DNA of 64,000 nucleotides, taken from contig OX637805.1 in assembly GCA_951802425.1 (NCBI GenBank), forward strand, positions 2,046,001 through 2,110,000. Reading direction: 5' to 3'. Origin of the DNA: Clavaria fumosa (lineage: Eukaryota; Basidiomycota; Agaricomycetes; Agaricales; Clavariaceae). The notes beneath the pieces are model-generated. The model was not told where the DNA came from, searched no databases, and saw only the letters and a list, made by a program, of their open reading frames with translations. A program made the position numbers and the translations under genes. Positions 34,287-47,900 of this stretch are shown piece by piece (positions within the stretch are counted from its first letter, which is position 1; every line of letters begins with the position of its first letter).

Positions 34287-34999
34287 TCAGTCAATGTTGC
34301 GGCCGCATTGCAGGAGGAAACTGGAGACCAGGATAGCATTGAGAAGCCCGGGCACGCGCATAGCCTCCATGGTTATACCAATTGCCAATGCATCAGCACT
34401 TCTCGATATCTTGGCAACCAACATAGGAGTGCACGAGGTCACGGCGTACAACTTGTGAATGTTCCATTAAGCGCGGAGATAGGAAGTCAAGCATCTGAGC
34501 ACGCACACAGACATGAGGACCGGAAGGCACCCATTTATATTTGTGGTCCCCGTGTACCATAGTACGATAACTGAAGTCGTTGCATCGGTGAGAATAAAAC
34601 AACTTGGGCAAAAGGAAGGGATCACACGAACTGTGCATCTTGTGAAAGCTTGAGCCAGCTGCTGGCATATAATCGAGGTACTGAGCCTTTTACTTCCACG
34701 ACTGGATGTGCGGACCATTCAACCACTGCGACACAGGTCCCCGCCTGATCCTTGAACGTTGTGAAAACTTGCGGTCCGGTTTGCGTCGCCACGTGCAGAA
34801 AGGGCCGCGAATGGGGTGCGAATGCAATGCAATTAAATATATTGGGGTTGAAAGAGGTGAAATGGAAATTAACGAGATCTTGTGTAGAAGGTGCCGGCAC
34901 GTGCGGAACGAGAGTAGCGAGGAAGGGCGCTGATGAGTGTGAAGAGCCACCAGCCTCGTACGACCAACCGGCTTGTGAGAAGGGATTATACGAAGTCAT
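34287..34999 (-). CDS. DUF6593-type protein
   Basis: Family of unknown function, strongly expanded in Agaricomycetes. Exons: 34999-34632, 34570-34507, 34451-34287; 198 aa, normal length. The core FHFTSFNPNIFNCIAF, FLHVATQ, VFTTFKDQAGTCVAVVEWS, AHPVVEV is followed by the second block YRTMVHGDHKYKWVPSG, HVCLYAV and a hydrophobic C-terminal segment (LLNAILVSSFLLQCGR). Phases 2 and 0 agree at the introns (donors GTTCGT and GTGCGT). The start was chosen as MTSYNPFSQAG, in the usual place; the frame is open further upstream through a GAAT repeat that is more likely 5' UTR. Function unknown. Confidence 0.88.
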
Positions 35000-35024
35000 A
35001 AGCTTCAGAGAGGAATATGTCAGA

Positions 35025-35063
35025 GTGAATGAATGGATGAATGGGTGAATGAATGAATGAATG
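35025..35063. repeat. GAAT/GGAT tetranucleotide microsatellite
   Basis: About nine imperfect copies of GAAT or GGAT immediately upstream of the DUF6593 start, probably in its 5' UTR. Confidence 0.8.
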
Positions 35064-36465
35064 TTGACTGAAAGTGAAAGCAGCGACATTGCTCGACTTA
35101 TACTGCAGACGCCAACCAATGAGTCATAACGTGATTGCCGCGAAGCCCAGAGAGAATCGCATAGCACAGAGGGCCGATTAGTTTATCATCGCGCGAGCGG
35201 ATGTCCGAGGTTCAATTAGATCTTGAGGTAACGTACTATGGAGCCGCCCGGGACTGCGTCGCGGGCAGGTGAGGTACAATGTCGGCGATACGGTGATAGA
35301 CGAAGATCGCGTGCGCACAATAAGGCTGGCGCGAGAGCCGGTCGCGGTGGAGGCGCAGCCTCAGATTAGAAAATTAAGCCAGCGAAGCCCGTGGTTTCGT
35401 GTCCCAAAAAAGATTCAGGGAGAAATACGAGACGTCGCCCAGAGGAAATGTAGTGCGCCGAAATCTCACAGAACTTGATTCAGCCGATCGGAGTGATTTG
35501 GAATGCGCCACCGAGGGAGCGCGTCGACCACAACACCGAGCACACAACGCAGATAAATCATTTGTTATACCCGAGGAGAAGTAAAGCGGTGCGGGGGATG
35601 CAAGTCCAGCAAAATGGAGGGGTATCACCGCACACGTTGCGGTAGGTCTAAGGGCTAGAATTCCAACACCGCGTGCAGACTGAATAACGCCTGTGGACGG
35701 GCGAATCACATCTGGTGAAAACTTAAAAATTACAGCCATACGGTCATAGATCAGGATGGACTGCCCTCAAGACGGACATGCACAGCATTTCTTGGAGTTG
35801 AAAGACTTGTCATACATTGCGAGCGTAACTGGTCAGAAATTACACATCTGCTGACTCGCATCCAGGGCGAAAAGGACACCGCGAAGGTTAGGCCAGACCT
35901 CAGAGCCAGTGATCGGCAGTAAACTGGTAGTGAACGCACTGGCAGAAGCAGGATCGCTCGTGCCTTGAAGCGCAGCCAGCTTATTCTATTATGGTGTTCC
36001 TTACGTAAGATAAGATTTACATAATGAAGCGCCCAGGCAGCGCTAAGCTGTGGCTCGGGCAAAGTGGTGACAGACTTACATCTGCTTACCCCGGTAAATC
36101 CCCAAGGATCATTGATGCAGCATTTTGAGTAGTAATTAATGATGGTGCTGATAGGGTGCAGACTGACCGATCAGAGCATCGGCATTGTGTACTGATCAAA
36201 GCAGGTTGAGATGCCTTTGATATACCCTTTCGATGCCTGCCTGGAAAACGTAACAGATTCGACCACCGGGAACCGGTTCACAGTACCGCAAGCTGCCCAA
36301 GACGATGGCAGTGTCCATTCAATCACACGCGATACGAAAAAGCCAGAAAAATGAAACGTGTATGCGGAGGCTGAGTATGCAAGGTCGAACAGAAATGGAG
36401 TCGTCATTTGGTACACCAAGCACTTGAAGTGCAAAAACATAAGAAATACACCACGTTGGGGAACA
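35064..36465. other. 1.4-kb intergenic stretch
   Basis: No family-like frame on either strand, no tRNA-like structure noticed. Holds the promoter of the DUF6593 gene and the 3' flank of the UBC gene. Confidence 0.4.
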
Positions 36466-38145
<1,680 letters not shown>

Positions 38146-40370
38146 TCAAACGAACCGATTGCATTCTCTTAGCGCAGCCAATAATTCTTCCCTTTCCTGC
38201 TTGCCCTGTGCGAATGCCAATCGCTTCATCAACATCTTTGCCACCTCAATGTGCTCCTCGAGTTTTTTCTGCCGTGCGGCAAGCTCAAGTTTGAAGGCCG
38301 GACGGAATTGATAGTCTATTCGTGGCTGATCGGGAGGTCGGACTTGCTCCACTTCGTCGACAAGTTGAGATGTCACATCTCCGAGAGCAGTATTAGCTTC
38401 CGTCGCGGCCCGCGGATGAGAGGTACTATCTGCAGGTGAATCGAGGGTTACCGTTGAGGCATTCGGCGCAGCACCAAATGGAGTTGGGCCACGCGGATGT
38501 TGCGATGTCTCTGCCAACCCACCTGTGCTAGGCGGTTCCCGCAAATTCTCGGGTTGGACTTCCAATTGCGAGTCAGGAAGGTATTCGCCATTCGTCTCTG
38601 CAATTCTAGAGTGACCTAAGGCAAGCGGAGACTGATGATGGGTTGCCAGTTCCTTTCTGGTCCGAGCGATTTGTTCCGCGAGATCCTTCGTCCGAGCCAA
38701 AAGTGCATGTTTGCTGCTAGACTCACCCGAGAGATTGGTTGCCTGATGTTCATGGATCTTCGGAGAAGGATTCGGGGCTATGTCTGCGCTCGAAGCGGAG
38801 CCAGCGGAGCGATGCTCTGTTCCACATGGCAAACGCGAAGACAGCTCGGATGTCGTTGTGTTAGGGATTGCGTGTGTGATTCGGCTAGCATCTGAGCCCA
38901 GTCCAAACGGAGCCTGCTGTCTTGATGAAGCTGTGACCGACTTCACCGCTTGACTGGAGATTTTGGCGAATTCGGGCGCTTCTGACGGCGTCCTTCCTTG
39001 GTGAATCGCCGAGTGTGCTTCCGAAAGCCTGGGAGTCTCGATGGGAGCATCGGTAGCCCCTGAGTTATCCTCCTTCACTGGCACCTCCCGAGTAGGACGA
39101 GGACGACATTTATTGCCATCGGGCCCACGTTGCACCTTAGGTCTGTTCTGCGTGGATTTGGACTTACCAATATTGTGCCCGGATCTGATCTTCTCGCCTT
39201 CATACCACCAAGCCCTGACCCCGCTCTGCCCGGCCGTCCCTTTCAGTCGAGGTCTATTGAAAATGGTGGCCGCGGTCTCCGCGTTCGCGAACTCAACCAG
39301 AACAGTGCCTCTTTGGAATTCGACGTGCGCCGGAACGTAAGGACGACAGACGTCCTGGATAAAGGTCTTGTCGCGGAACTGGCGCGGTACGCATTCGAAA
39401 ACTAGGGTGTGATTTGGCACGGGTTGATGATGTTGACATTGAAAGATACCGTGCGTGGTTACATCCAATGGATTTGGGTCACGAGGTACGCCAAGAGTAG
39501 CGATCCGGCCAAGAGATGAGAGCGTAACGGGGGTGCTACTCAACAACATTGGATTAGAATCCAAAACTGGAACCGGAAGTAGATGTGACGGAAAGGCGTC
39601 TTCGTGGGCGGATTGAAAAGCCAGAAAAGGACCTGGTATTGGAAATCCTTGGTCGCTGGGCAAGAAGGGCAGGCCGAGACTAGGAGGGAAATATGCATAA
39701 TCGGCACAAAACCCGGAGGGATGATTCTGATGATTCTGATAAGTCTCCGGAGGGTCCAGGCTCCTGACAAGGTTATTATCCTTTACCGCGAAGTCTCCCC
39801 GAACACTAGCACGAGAATCACCGCGAGTGCTGCTTGACGAGGCGTTGAGAGCTGGAAAGAAGATACGACAATCATCCACCGGCTTCTCGTTAACTATTTG
39901 AATCGGCATCACCTGGTGCTATCGACTCCGGGCTAGAATTTGGTTTCTTCCGTTTTGGCTGCCTTAGAGATTTCGGTGTCGCCGAAGCTTCAATTTTCAA
40001 CGGTGGTAATGCACGGGTCTTTGCCTTGGCAATAATTGATGCAGGGGCTGCAGAGCTGGATTCCGAACGTCTCTTCCGCTTCAAAGGTACAGCCACAGGA
40101 CTCAATTTATCTGACGACTGACGAGATGAAGCCTGAGTCTGTAAAACTGAGTCACAACTCACCGTCAATTTCGACATTAAATCCTTGCTCCTGGATGTAA
40201 CCCATGTGGAACAACGTTTCTTGGCTTCTCGAGTAACTGTGGGCCTCTAACTGAGTGGCTATAGCAGCGGCTTCCGGAAACTGCTCTTCATGCTGAATGC
40301 GAACTGCATTTTCGTCTTCGTCGTCCGAGACGATGATTGGGGAGCGCGAAGATCCTGAACCACGTCTCAT
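38146..40370 (-). CDS. Nuclear RRM-like protein of unknown role
   Basis: Exons: 40370-40163, 40110-39913, 39851-38146; 703 aa. The N-terminus (MRRGSGSSRSPIIVSDDEDE) carries PIIVSDDEDE, a textbook SUMO-interacting motif (hydrophobic core then acids). Two basic clusters follow, PLKRKRRSE and RQPKRKKPN, likely nuclear signals. In the middle, TLVFECVPRQFRDKTFI ... RGTVLVEFANAETAATIF ... GVRAWWYEGEKI has the beta-alpha-beta spacing of a divergent RRM. The C-terminal third is Ser/Pro-rich with two helices likely to coil (KDLAEQIARTRKEL; LELAARQKKLEEHIEVAKML). Both introns (52 and 61 nt) are supported by matching phases. I do not recognise an orthologue; RNA-linked nuclear function is inference. Confidence 0.75.
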
Positions 40371-40682
40371 GGTATGGGCCAATCCCACACGCAACGCGAC
40401 TCCAATGAACGGCTGACGATAGGAGGTTTGTTACGCGGACTGGAGAACAACCTTGGAGTGCATGAGATCCCCTGTACAGTAACTGTTTGCGCGAGTTTGG
40501 CTATGTGCCTGAACGCGGAGCCAGCGACCCCATCCTCAATGCTCAATGCTTCATTGAATCCATAGGGAAGGTTACGACAGTCACATCATGAAAAGGCTAT
40601 ATGTCATACTGTGCTGCGTAAGTAGAAAACCAGGCTTCAAAGGCAAATTTCCTCTTTTCACTCTCATGTAAGGACAAACCAC
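40371..40682. other. Short intergenic region
   Basis: 312 bp between the RRM-like start and the SDS23 stop, same strand; holds the promoter of the RRM-like gene. No TATA box seen. Confidence 0.45.
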
Positions 40683-42647
40683 TCAATCTTTCCTTCTGGT
40701 TCCAGAAAGATGCCGCTGTTGCTGTAGTTGCGACTCCACGCCCGCCACCGCAACCGACGCTGTCTCAGTCGTCATGCCCGCAGCAGCCACAGACGCCGAG
40801 ATCATGCGCCGCACACTTGTCCTGCTGGATGACCGCGACCGGCCAGATGGGTCACGGTCTGACATGGAAGAGCAGGAGGAGCTCGACGACGCTCGGCGAT
40901 GTCTCTGCATCTGTGTTGGATCCACACCCGGGATGTTAGCCATGCGCGCAAAGAAGGACAGGACTTGTCGTTCCATTTCGAGCAGGGTTACAACAAAGAA
41001 ACAGAATCAATAAGAACACACCACTGAACAAAAATGGCACTGACTGTCGACCACTGAGACGATGCCTGAAAGATTTCCAGGCGACGTAGGCAATATGCTG
41101 GGTGATATAGAACCGCCATTCTCCCTCGTCACAAATACCCTATGTGCATTGGCTTGAAGGAAAGGGGTCAGCACTACTAGACAAATTAAATAACGATCAC
41201 GCACTCGCAAGAATTTTTTGAATAGTGTACGCCAGGGAACTCGTCGGGTTTACAGAATAAACTGCATTGATGGATGATAGACAGTAAAGAAGAACAAAGA
41301 CTCGATGCATACCAGGAAACTTATCCGCCCCATCAGTGGAGCCTTCGGGGGCCTCGGGGCATTGTCAATAACCTGGATGCGGAGTCACACGCTTTCATCC
41401 GCACCTTTATTTGAGAGACGAATTGTTTTAGAGGCGTGGATAAAATCTGTTTACTTTGAGAGGGCACAACGATCTAGGCGAACGAGTCAAGTCGATTGAA
41501 GAGCCGAAGCACGAGGATAACGAAAATGCGCAATACTTTTCCAATGTCCGTAACGCTGACAGCACTCAGCAACTGGCCAGTATCGTCGTCGACGACGGCA
41601 ACGCTGCTTACACCCTGCTCGCTCATTAACTTCATGGCGTCCAGTACGCAGTCGGATGAGGTAGTAGAAACAACAGCATTGCGAATGTTGAAGGAGGGGA
41701 GCGCCAAGTGTTGGAGGGAATTTGAAGTGAATTGAAGCAAAGTTATATTGTCGTCGGATTGAGATGAGAACCAGGACAGAAGACCGCGATCTGAGACCAT
41801 TCCAACATACTCTTGGGAGGGAGATGGCGCTTGTATGAGTGCTGCCAGGAAAAGCCCCTTTGTCAGACACACGCAGCCGAGAGAAAGTCGCGAACGGGTT
41901 TGTCAATACCTCTGTGTTTCCCACGAGAGAATATTTGCAAAAGCGATATGATGGTTGCATCGTTCGGTAACACACAAAGGGGGTTTTTCTCAGATAGGTC
42001 TGCAAAGTACAAAACTTAATTTGGAAATTGAAATCCAATTGAATGAGACTCACTGCTCACAAGGTGGACTGGTACACGACCAGCACGAGCGGCGTTGACG
42101 ATGTACGCGACACGAGGATGTTCTCCTAGGTATTCAGGAGTGAATATATGCCTCGTAGCAGCAAGCGTCAGAAAAGCGTTGACGTCAGCAAACTGCAAGC
42201 CAACTTCATGTCAGCACAAGTAGGTACAGCGAGCAACACCGCGGACATCAAACAGGCCAAGCAGATGGTTGGATCCTGGAGAACCGCTTTCCGTAGGAGA
42301 CTTTACGGCAAGGCAAATAATATCCTCCGACAATAAAAGCTGCACACAACAAGAGGATTAGAACACTAAAGTTCCTTCATCATTTTCATTCACCTCGCAT
42401 GCCTCCTCGACACTCGTCTCGGCGCTGATTGACACAATCCGTGAATCGACAATGTCTGTAAAGGCGCATGGGAGTTCAGGAGACAGGATCAATCGTTTGG
42501 CTCACCTCTGGCATACACAGACTGCCAGGCTTTGACGCAACCGCTTGTCTCTTGAGGCAGGACGGACGTTGGAATGAGAGGAGAATGACCTCTGGAAATG
42601 GGGCTCATGAATGAGCCTGACAACCTCTTGCCTTCAGCGCGCGACAT
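40683..42647 (-). CDS. SDS23: SDS23-like CBS-domain protein
   Basis: Orthologue of yeast Sds23/Sds24 and fission yeast Sds23/Moc1, CBS-domain regulators linked to PP2A inhibition, glucose response and cell-cycle exit. Eleven exons: 42647-42506, 42455-42394, 42339-42247, 42192-42054, 41999-41910, 41841-41537, 41473-41405, 41352-41313, 41261-41205, 41152-41045, 40963-40683; 461 aa. Motifs: DIVDSRIVSISAETSVEEA, LSEDIICLAVKSPT, FADVNAFLTLAATRH, NAARAGRVPVHLVSNLSEKN, LPNDATIISLLQIFSRG, EYVGMVSDRGLLS, SVTDIGKIVVPSQSKQIL, TNAHRVFVT, GNLSGIVSVVDILSFFAR, MQRHRRASSSSS. All phases agree. The Ser-rich tail is a likely phosphorylation region. An in-frame ATG also occurs at 42608. Confidence 0.93.
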
Positions 42648-43244
42648 TGAGAGCTGAGAAAGTATTGCAAAGGGAGATAAAGACAGATGGCTAATGCCAT
42701 GGCATAGTCAAACCCTCTAGGAGACATTGCCTCAATTCCAGGGTATCCACCTCGTGACCCACTTGCACCTGGGTGATCTTGAGTCACTAATACATGTCGA
42801 ACTATACCATATATTTTATGCTCAAATGACGCTCTGGACGGTACGTCGCTGCCCTTGAACACTGCAAAGTCGCCCGAAGGATTGATATGCTCTGCTCGGC
42901 GAGAATGCAGTGAACAATGCATGCTCTACGCTGACCAACTATGAATGGAGTCCGCCGCTGGCGCCTTGCACACCGTCGCCCGCCCCCCACTGCTGTGATA
43001 GGTGATGGGCGGTTCGCTCAAGCGGCTCAATACAATGAGAACACGACCGCGACCGCAACGTTTGTCGCAGACCATCTATGTATCCAAAAGCAGGCATCTT
43101 TGGCCGTTGGGCAATGTTTCCCTTAGTCTTGGGTGATGGGTAGCACCGCAGATCTAGTCAAATTCCGAATCATCATTCATGACGCAGGTTTATGGGAAGG
43201 TTAATTGCAGTCCGACCGAATCAGTGACACACACACCCCTGCAA
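42648..43244. other. Intergenic, no gene seen
   Basis: About 600 bp between two minus-strand genes: SDS23 promoter and 3' flank of the CNH gene. No coding signal. Confidence 0.45.
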
Positions 43245-44592
43245 TTAGACACTCTCCTCCAGATCTGTTGCGTCAGAAACATCACTTGCGGACTTCTGCG
43301 GTTTCCTCACAAGACGAAACGGCGTTTTCTGCATTTTTTCGCATTGCTGAGTGGAGGGAACAAGGCAACCATTTAAACAAGATGTGAGACGCAACCACGA
43401 TGAGGGGACACCCTCTGGTGGAGACGTGCCCGCCGAGGAAGGTGGGGGGATGACTTGGACGATGGACTCGGTTTCAAGGTTGTGAATATAAATGCTGCCG
43501 TCTGGAAGAAGCGCATGGACAAATGGGAAATCTACAGCTTTGAGGATGCCCGATGAGTGATAAGGATAGCCGATCGCAGAACGCTCGGCAGACATACAAA
43601 CAGATTCAGGATGGTGAGGCCATTCGGAGGTCCCTCGCACGGGATCTCCGTTCCCACCAATAAAAACGCCAATGGAATTGGTACCAGTCCACGAACATAG
43701 TAAAAATTCGTTGTCGCTTACAACTGTGATAAAAGGCTTGATTGCGACGGACGTTTCGACCTGCGAAATTGGAAGCAAAGGCGTCATGTCGAAGTTGTCA
43801 AGATTGGTGATGGAGTAGAATTCCTTGTCCGCGATGCAGAGGGATTTCCCTATCCTGCGAGCCAACCACACAGGACCTGGCAATTGGACTTCCTGAAGAG
43901 TGAAAGTAGGTGGCACGCGTGATTCTACAAAACGTGGAGAAATCATTCACCTTGACGAAATTGAGTATCTCTCGCAAAGTGTACAACGCTAAGCTCGACC
44001 GCTTGATGACGCAGAAGGGGACAGCTTCTACGGAATTAGATGGCTCTACGAAAGGTTTTCTCAAGTGTTGGTGGTCAACGGCAAAGGTTACGACATTCCG
44101 GATCGGTTTGATACCCCGCACCGGGTCCAGGGAGGGAAGCGTATATATGTGTATCTGACGGTCTTCGGAGGAAATTTTTATTAAACGTAAAATTGTGATG
44201 TACGGAGAGAATGGTACCCGACAATACGAGAGCGCGGGAGATACTAGGAACGAGAACGATATCGTCGATGGACTTATCACCAGGCAGCGTTTGCCGGGAA
44301 TGCAGAGCATAAGAGGCCATCTAAGGTTAAAGTAAGTTGATCAATACATTCATTAAGCACAAGCAATACGAACTTTGTTAGGGTCGTCCGCCTGTAGGGC
44401 AAAGCGCAAGAGTTCTCCGTTTGAACATCCAACATATATTTCCGAGCCTGTCGCAACAGTTACAATAATCGTGGGCGGACACATACAGAAGCGCTAAGAC
44501 AACCTACCAGACGCTTGAGCGCAGCAAATCTTAGTAGACGGGGAGCCTGATCCTGAATGACGACATAACTCAATGGTTAGCAATGAGGACAT
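43245..44592 (-). CDS. CNH-domain protein of Vps39/TRAP1 (Vps3) type, short form
   Basis: Citron-homology (CNH) beta-propeller like the N-terminus of Vps39/Vam6 and TGFBRAP1/Vps3, which tether vacuole and endosome membranes with Rab GTPases. Exons: 44592-44508, 44447-44374, 44320-44218, 44162-43951, 43892-43245; 373 aa. Blocks: GSEIYVGCSNGELLRFALQ, SYALHSRQTLP, KSIDDIVLVPSISRALVLS, IHIYTLPSLDP, NVVTFAVDHQHLRKP, CVIKRSSLALYTLRE, SLCIADKEFYSITNL, LLCSWTGTNSIGVFIGGNGD, PVRGTSEWPHHPESV. Full-length Vps39/Vps3 proteins continue for about 500 more residues of clathrin-like repeats; here a stop comes after a Lys-rich tail and I find no continuation downstream. It may be a CNH-only protein or I may have missed a 3' exon. 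Divergent from ALYREF, 250 bp between starts. Confidence 0.82.
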
Positions 44593-44842
44593 ACAGTAGC
44601 AGCTCAACCAAACCCATTATTACCGAAAATGTTCGTTACCAAAGGTTGGAGTTGGTATGGCGGTATATCTAAAGGTTGGGTCGTGGTGTAGGACATAACT
44701 GTTATAGCGTTGCTCACTCTTTGCGAAAGCGGTGCCGTGAATTTCAAGCTCAGATTGAAAACTTGAATCTCCGACTGAAAACGTTTTAACTGCGCTTGTC
44801 CCCTTCTTGTTCCTTACACAACACAAACCGTTCGTCTTACTT

Positions 44843-45999
44843 ATGGATCTATCTCTAAGCGAGGTGAGTAACACACTCATGGGTGCACGCTCAGTTATCT
44901 TAATCACATTGCTCCTCTTGTAGCTTATTTCCCGCAATCGAACAGCCCGACCCCGTGGGCGAGGTGGGGCTCGCGCAGGCACCCGTGCCCGGCTTGACGT
45001 GTTAGGGTCAACTGTCAAAACGACACCTAAACCGACCACTCGTGTTACTCGCTCCACCACCGCCAAAACCACGCCAGCTACCGTTGCCGAGTCGCAATCT
45101 GCTGAGAAGATCATTGTGTCCAATCTTCCGCTGGACGTGAATGAAGCCCAAATCAAAGTAAAGTTTTCGTAAATTTTGGTATCAACGTCTCTCTGATTGT
45201 GTCCAAGGAGTTATTCCATACGACTGTCGGCGCTGTGCGCGAGGTCACACTGAATTTCGATGCTTCGGGTCGCTCCAAAGGAGTCGCCGCGGTCCATTTC
45301 CATCAGAAAGGAGACGGCACCAAAGCCTTCCAGCAGTACAACGGACGGCTCATTGACGGGAGTTAGTAGGCGCCTCTCATAATCTCTTTGCGTCCCTTGC
45401 TTCTCCGTGGCTGCACATTTCTCGTGGTACTTTGGTGCTCCGAGTCAATCGCTCGAATCCATCGCCCCGCCGCAGACAACTTGCCACGTTCGCCTCGGTA
45501 AACAAGATGTTGGGTCGTCCAACCTCGTCTCACGTTTATTTGCCATGCTTATCTCAAACACCCGACTAATGAGCTCGCCTTGCTTCCTCCCCATCTTCAC
45601 CCCATCGTCATACCGCCGTTATATTGCAGAACGCCGCATGAAGATTGAAATCATCGTCGACCCGTCGCGCACCGTGTCCCCGCAGTCCACCACTTTAGCG
45701 TCTCGTGTTGCCCCGCCTCCTACTAATAGCACTGACGCCGCAGTTATCGCTAGGTCTGTCATAGGGTACCCTGTATCCAACTGTGCCCTTTGGGCTGTCA
45801 GGCTGACGTCATTATTTCAGCAGAGGGAGACGAGGCAGGGGCAGGAAGACCAGAGGAACGAGGCCTCCAAAGACCGCTGCCGACCTGGATGCCGAGATGG
45901 AGGTACGACTTTTTCTGAACAGTACAAGTGGGCTGGCATCTTACAGGACGCGTATAGGACTACACCGCGAATACCACCGCCGCTGCTGCCGCTGCCTGA
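44843..45999 (+). CDS. YRA1: Yra1/ALYREF mRNA export adaptor
   Basis: RNA-binding TREX subunit that hands mRNA to the export receptor. Exons: 44843-44863, 44924-45157, 45208-45361, 45630-45753, 45821-45902, 45958-45999; 218 aa. MDLSLSE is the short N-terminal helix; an RGG/Arg-rich linker (RPRGRGGARAGTRAR) precedes one RRM with KIIVSNLPLDVNEAQIKELF (RNP2), GAVREVTLNFDASGRSKGVA and AAVHFHQKGDGTKAF (RNP1 region), then LIDGKRRMKIEIIVDPSR. The C-terminus has a second basic stretch (SRGRRGRGRKTRG) and ends MEDYTANT plus Ala, like the UAP56-binding C-box. Intron 3 (268 nt) is unusually long for this genome; YRA1 in yeast also has a regulatory intron, but here that is only suggestive. Confidence 0.94.
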
Positions 46000-46229
46000 G
46001 CAAATGCGCGCACGCTTGTAGTTGCTATTGCATTTCCTTGCTCGTAGATACCTAACTGCGCTTGTGTACTTTAAACGCGCTCCCTGCGGCGTGACTCGAC
46101 TATTGCCCAGCGAAATATTGCCCAGCAGAATCAGCACTCGTTGCAGAGTTTGAGTCTGTTATTTGAGTCCGACCATCAAAGGTCAAGTGCCACTGCGGAG
46201 GACGCCTGTCGTGATCATCCCCTCCTGCA

Positions 46230-47544
46230 ATGGCTCCAAGTTCCGATCTTTTGTACGCTGAACGCGACGACTGGGCGGATGTAATACCTCAACAGCAGTA
46301 CGAGAACGTAAACCCCCTCGCCCCGATCCTGTACACACCAGAATGTGGGTACAACTTGACTTGACTAGGAGCAAGCGAGGCTGACGGTCAGGTAGATAAA
46401 GATGCGACAGACTACTTCAGGGGAATTGTAAAGACTGGAGAGATGAGCGAGCGGGTCCTCAAGCTGACGGAGGATGTCATTAGACAGAATCCTGCGCACT
46501 ACTCCGCGTGGTGAGCTTAGGACATTCTCCCAGCGATGAACATGTGTTACACGGCGACTTGACAGGCAATATCGATACAAGACGCTAATCGCCCTAGGGT
46601 CCCCTCTTGATGTGGAGCTGCGTCTCATGGATGAGATTGCAGTGCAATATCTCAAGACGTACCAGGTCTGGCATCACCGAAGGCTGATTATATCCGAGCT
46701 ACGTGAGCCCGCACCCGAGTTGGAGTTCCTCACTCGATCTTTTGCGATTGACGCAAAGAACTATCATACATGGAGTTACCGACAGTGGTTGCTCGCGCAT
46801 TTCAACGACGAGGGTCTGTGGGCGGGAGAACTGCCGTTCGTCGAGAAGATGCTCGACGAGGATGTCAGGAACAACTCGGCGTGGCACCACCGTTTCTTCA
46901 CCATCTTCAAGGCCGGCGCGAGAAAGGGTGATGAGGACCGGGCTGCCGTCGTTAGAAGGGAGTTGAGGTGCGTGGCACAAACACGGGCTAGCCTGGCTCC
47001 CGGCAATGACCAATATGTATTTGTTGTTCAGTTTCACGAAGCAGAAGATTGTGTTGGCACCCAACAACGCTTCAGCCTGGAACTATCTGCGTGGCGTCTT
47101 GGACCATAACCGCGTTCCATATTCGACGCAGGAGGCATTCGTAGCGCCGTATGCGGTTGCGCACCCCCCGGAGGTGGCGCCGACAGGCGGAGGCGAGGAT
47201 GTTGTGGACCTTGAGAACCCGCGTCCCTCGAGGGAAGCTCAGCTGCCATGTTCTTTAGCCATCGAATTCCTCGCAGACATACGTGAAAGTCAAGGAGAAC
47301 AATGCAAAGCCATGGAGGTTAGTAATTTTAAATGTAACCTAATGAATTGTTTGTTATTGACTTGCTCTCGACTTTCCTTGTCACTTGAATGCAGCTCTGG
47401 AAATCTCTCGCAGAAGAATACGATTCGATCCGCAAGAAGTGTGTGATTTCGGCTTTCTAGCACGGTGCATCTCTAACTGACACTGACTCACACAGATACT
47501 GGGAGTGGAGGATCAAAGAAGCGCTTCAGAATGCTCCGACCTGA
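46230..47544 (+). CDS. RAM2: Protein farnesyl/geranylgeranyltransferase type I, alpha subunit
   Basis: Common alpha subunit of CaaX prenyltransferases, used for Ras/Rho and mating-factor lipidation. Exons: 46230-46344, 46396-46510, 46566-46967, 47032-47317, 47395-47438, 47496-47544; 336 aa. PILYTPEYKDATDYFRGIVK opens the family; prenyltransferase alpha repeats follow: NPAHYSAWQYRYKTL, YQVWHHRRLI, AKNYHTWSYRQWLL, NNSAWHHRFF, NNASAWNYLRGVL, ending KYWEWRIKEALQ. The first intron (46345-46395, 51 nt) was fixed by phase; shorter acceptors create a stop. Same strand as ALYREF (231 bp downstream of it) and RPC7 (356 bp upstream of it). Confidence 0.95.
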
Positions 47545-47900
47545 TTGCTATAGTAATTTCTGTCAAGATGTAATTTGTTCGTTCATGTGCATTCAGTCAT
47601 GCGTCGCGTTCCTTCTCTCGCATATTGTACTACTCCCTAGAAAGCCACATTGTTGCGGTTGTTGTATCGTTGCTCCAATACATTGTAGTATCAATGACTC
47701 TTTTTGTTCTCCGTCCGATTCACCTCGGGGCGTTCTTGCAGGTCGACCCCTCGATCAATCAACCCGGAGCTACCAGGCCTCGAGCTATCCGACACAATAC
47801 TACAAATACACCGGCACAGCTTACGCCTTACCTTTATCTACTCGACGACGTACAACCGCGTCTTTGGCCAAGTTTTTGAAAAGTCCGATTCACGGCGCAA
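47545..47900. other. Intergenic, no gene seen
   Basis: 3' flank of RAM2 and promoter of RPC7. Open frames here are extensions of neighbouring shadow frames. Confidence 0.5.

Noticed and set aside
13975..34999. Secondary-metabolite gene cluster
   Set aside because: NmrA proteins and P450s can mark clusters, but no polyketide, peptide or terpene synthase is present and the neighbours are housekeeping genes.
35020..35070. CRISPR-like or satellite array
   Set aside because: Simple GAAT microsatellite with no spacers; the organism is a fungus.
35180..35240. tRNA-like GGTTCAATT box
   Set aside because: No matching A box or cloverleaf could be drawn.
45407..46021. 204-codon plus-strand frame
   Set aside because: Reads across the long ALYREF intron and through its 3' exons out of frame; no family similarity.
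46345..46371. 27-nt first intron in RAM2
   Set aside because: Too short for splicing; the 51-nt alternative ending at 46395 gives the correct YTPEYKDATDYF junction.
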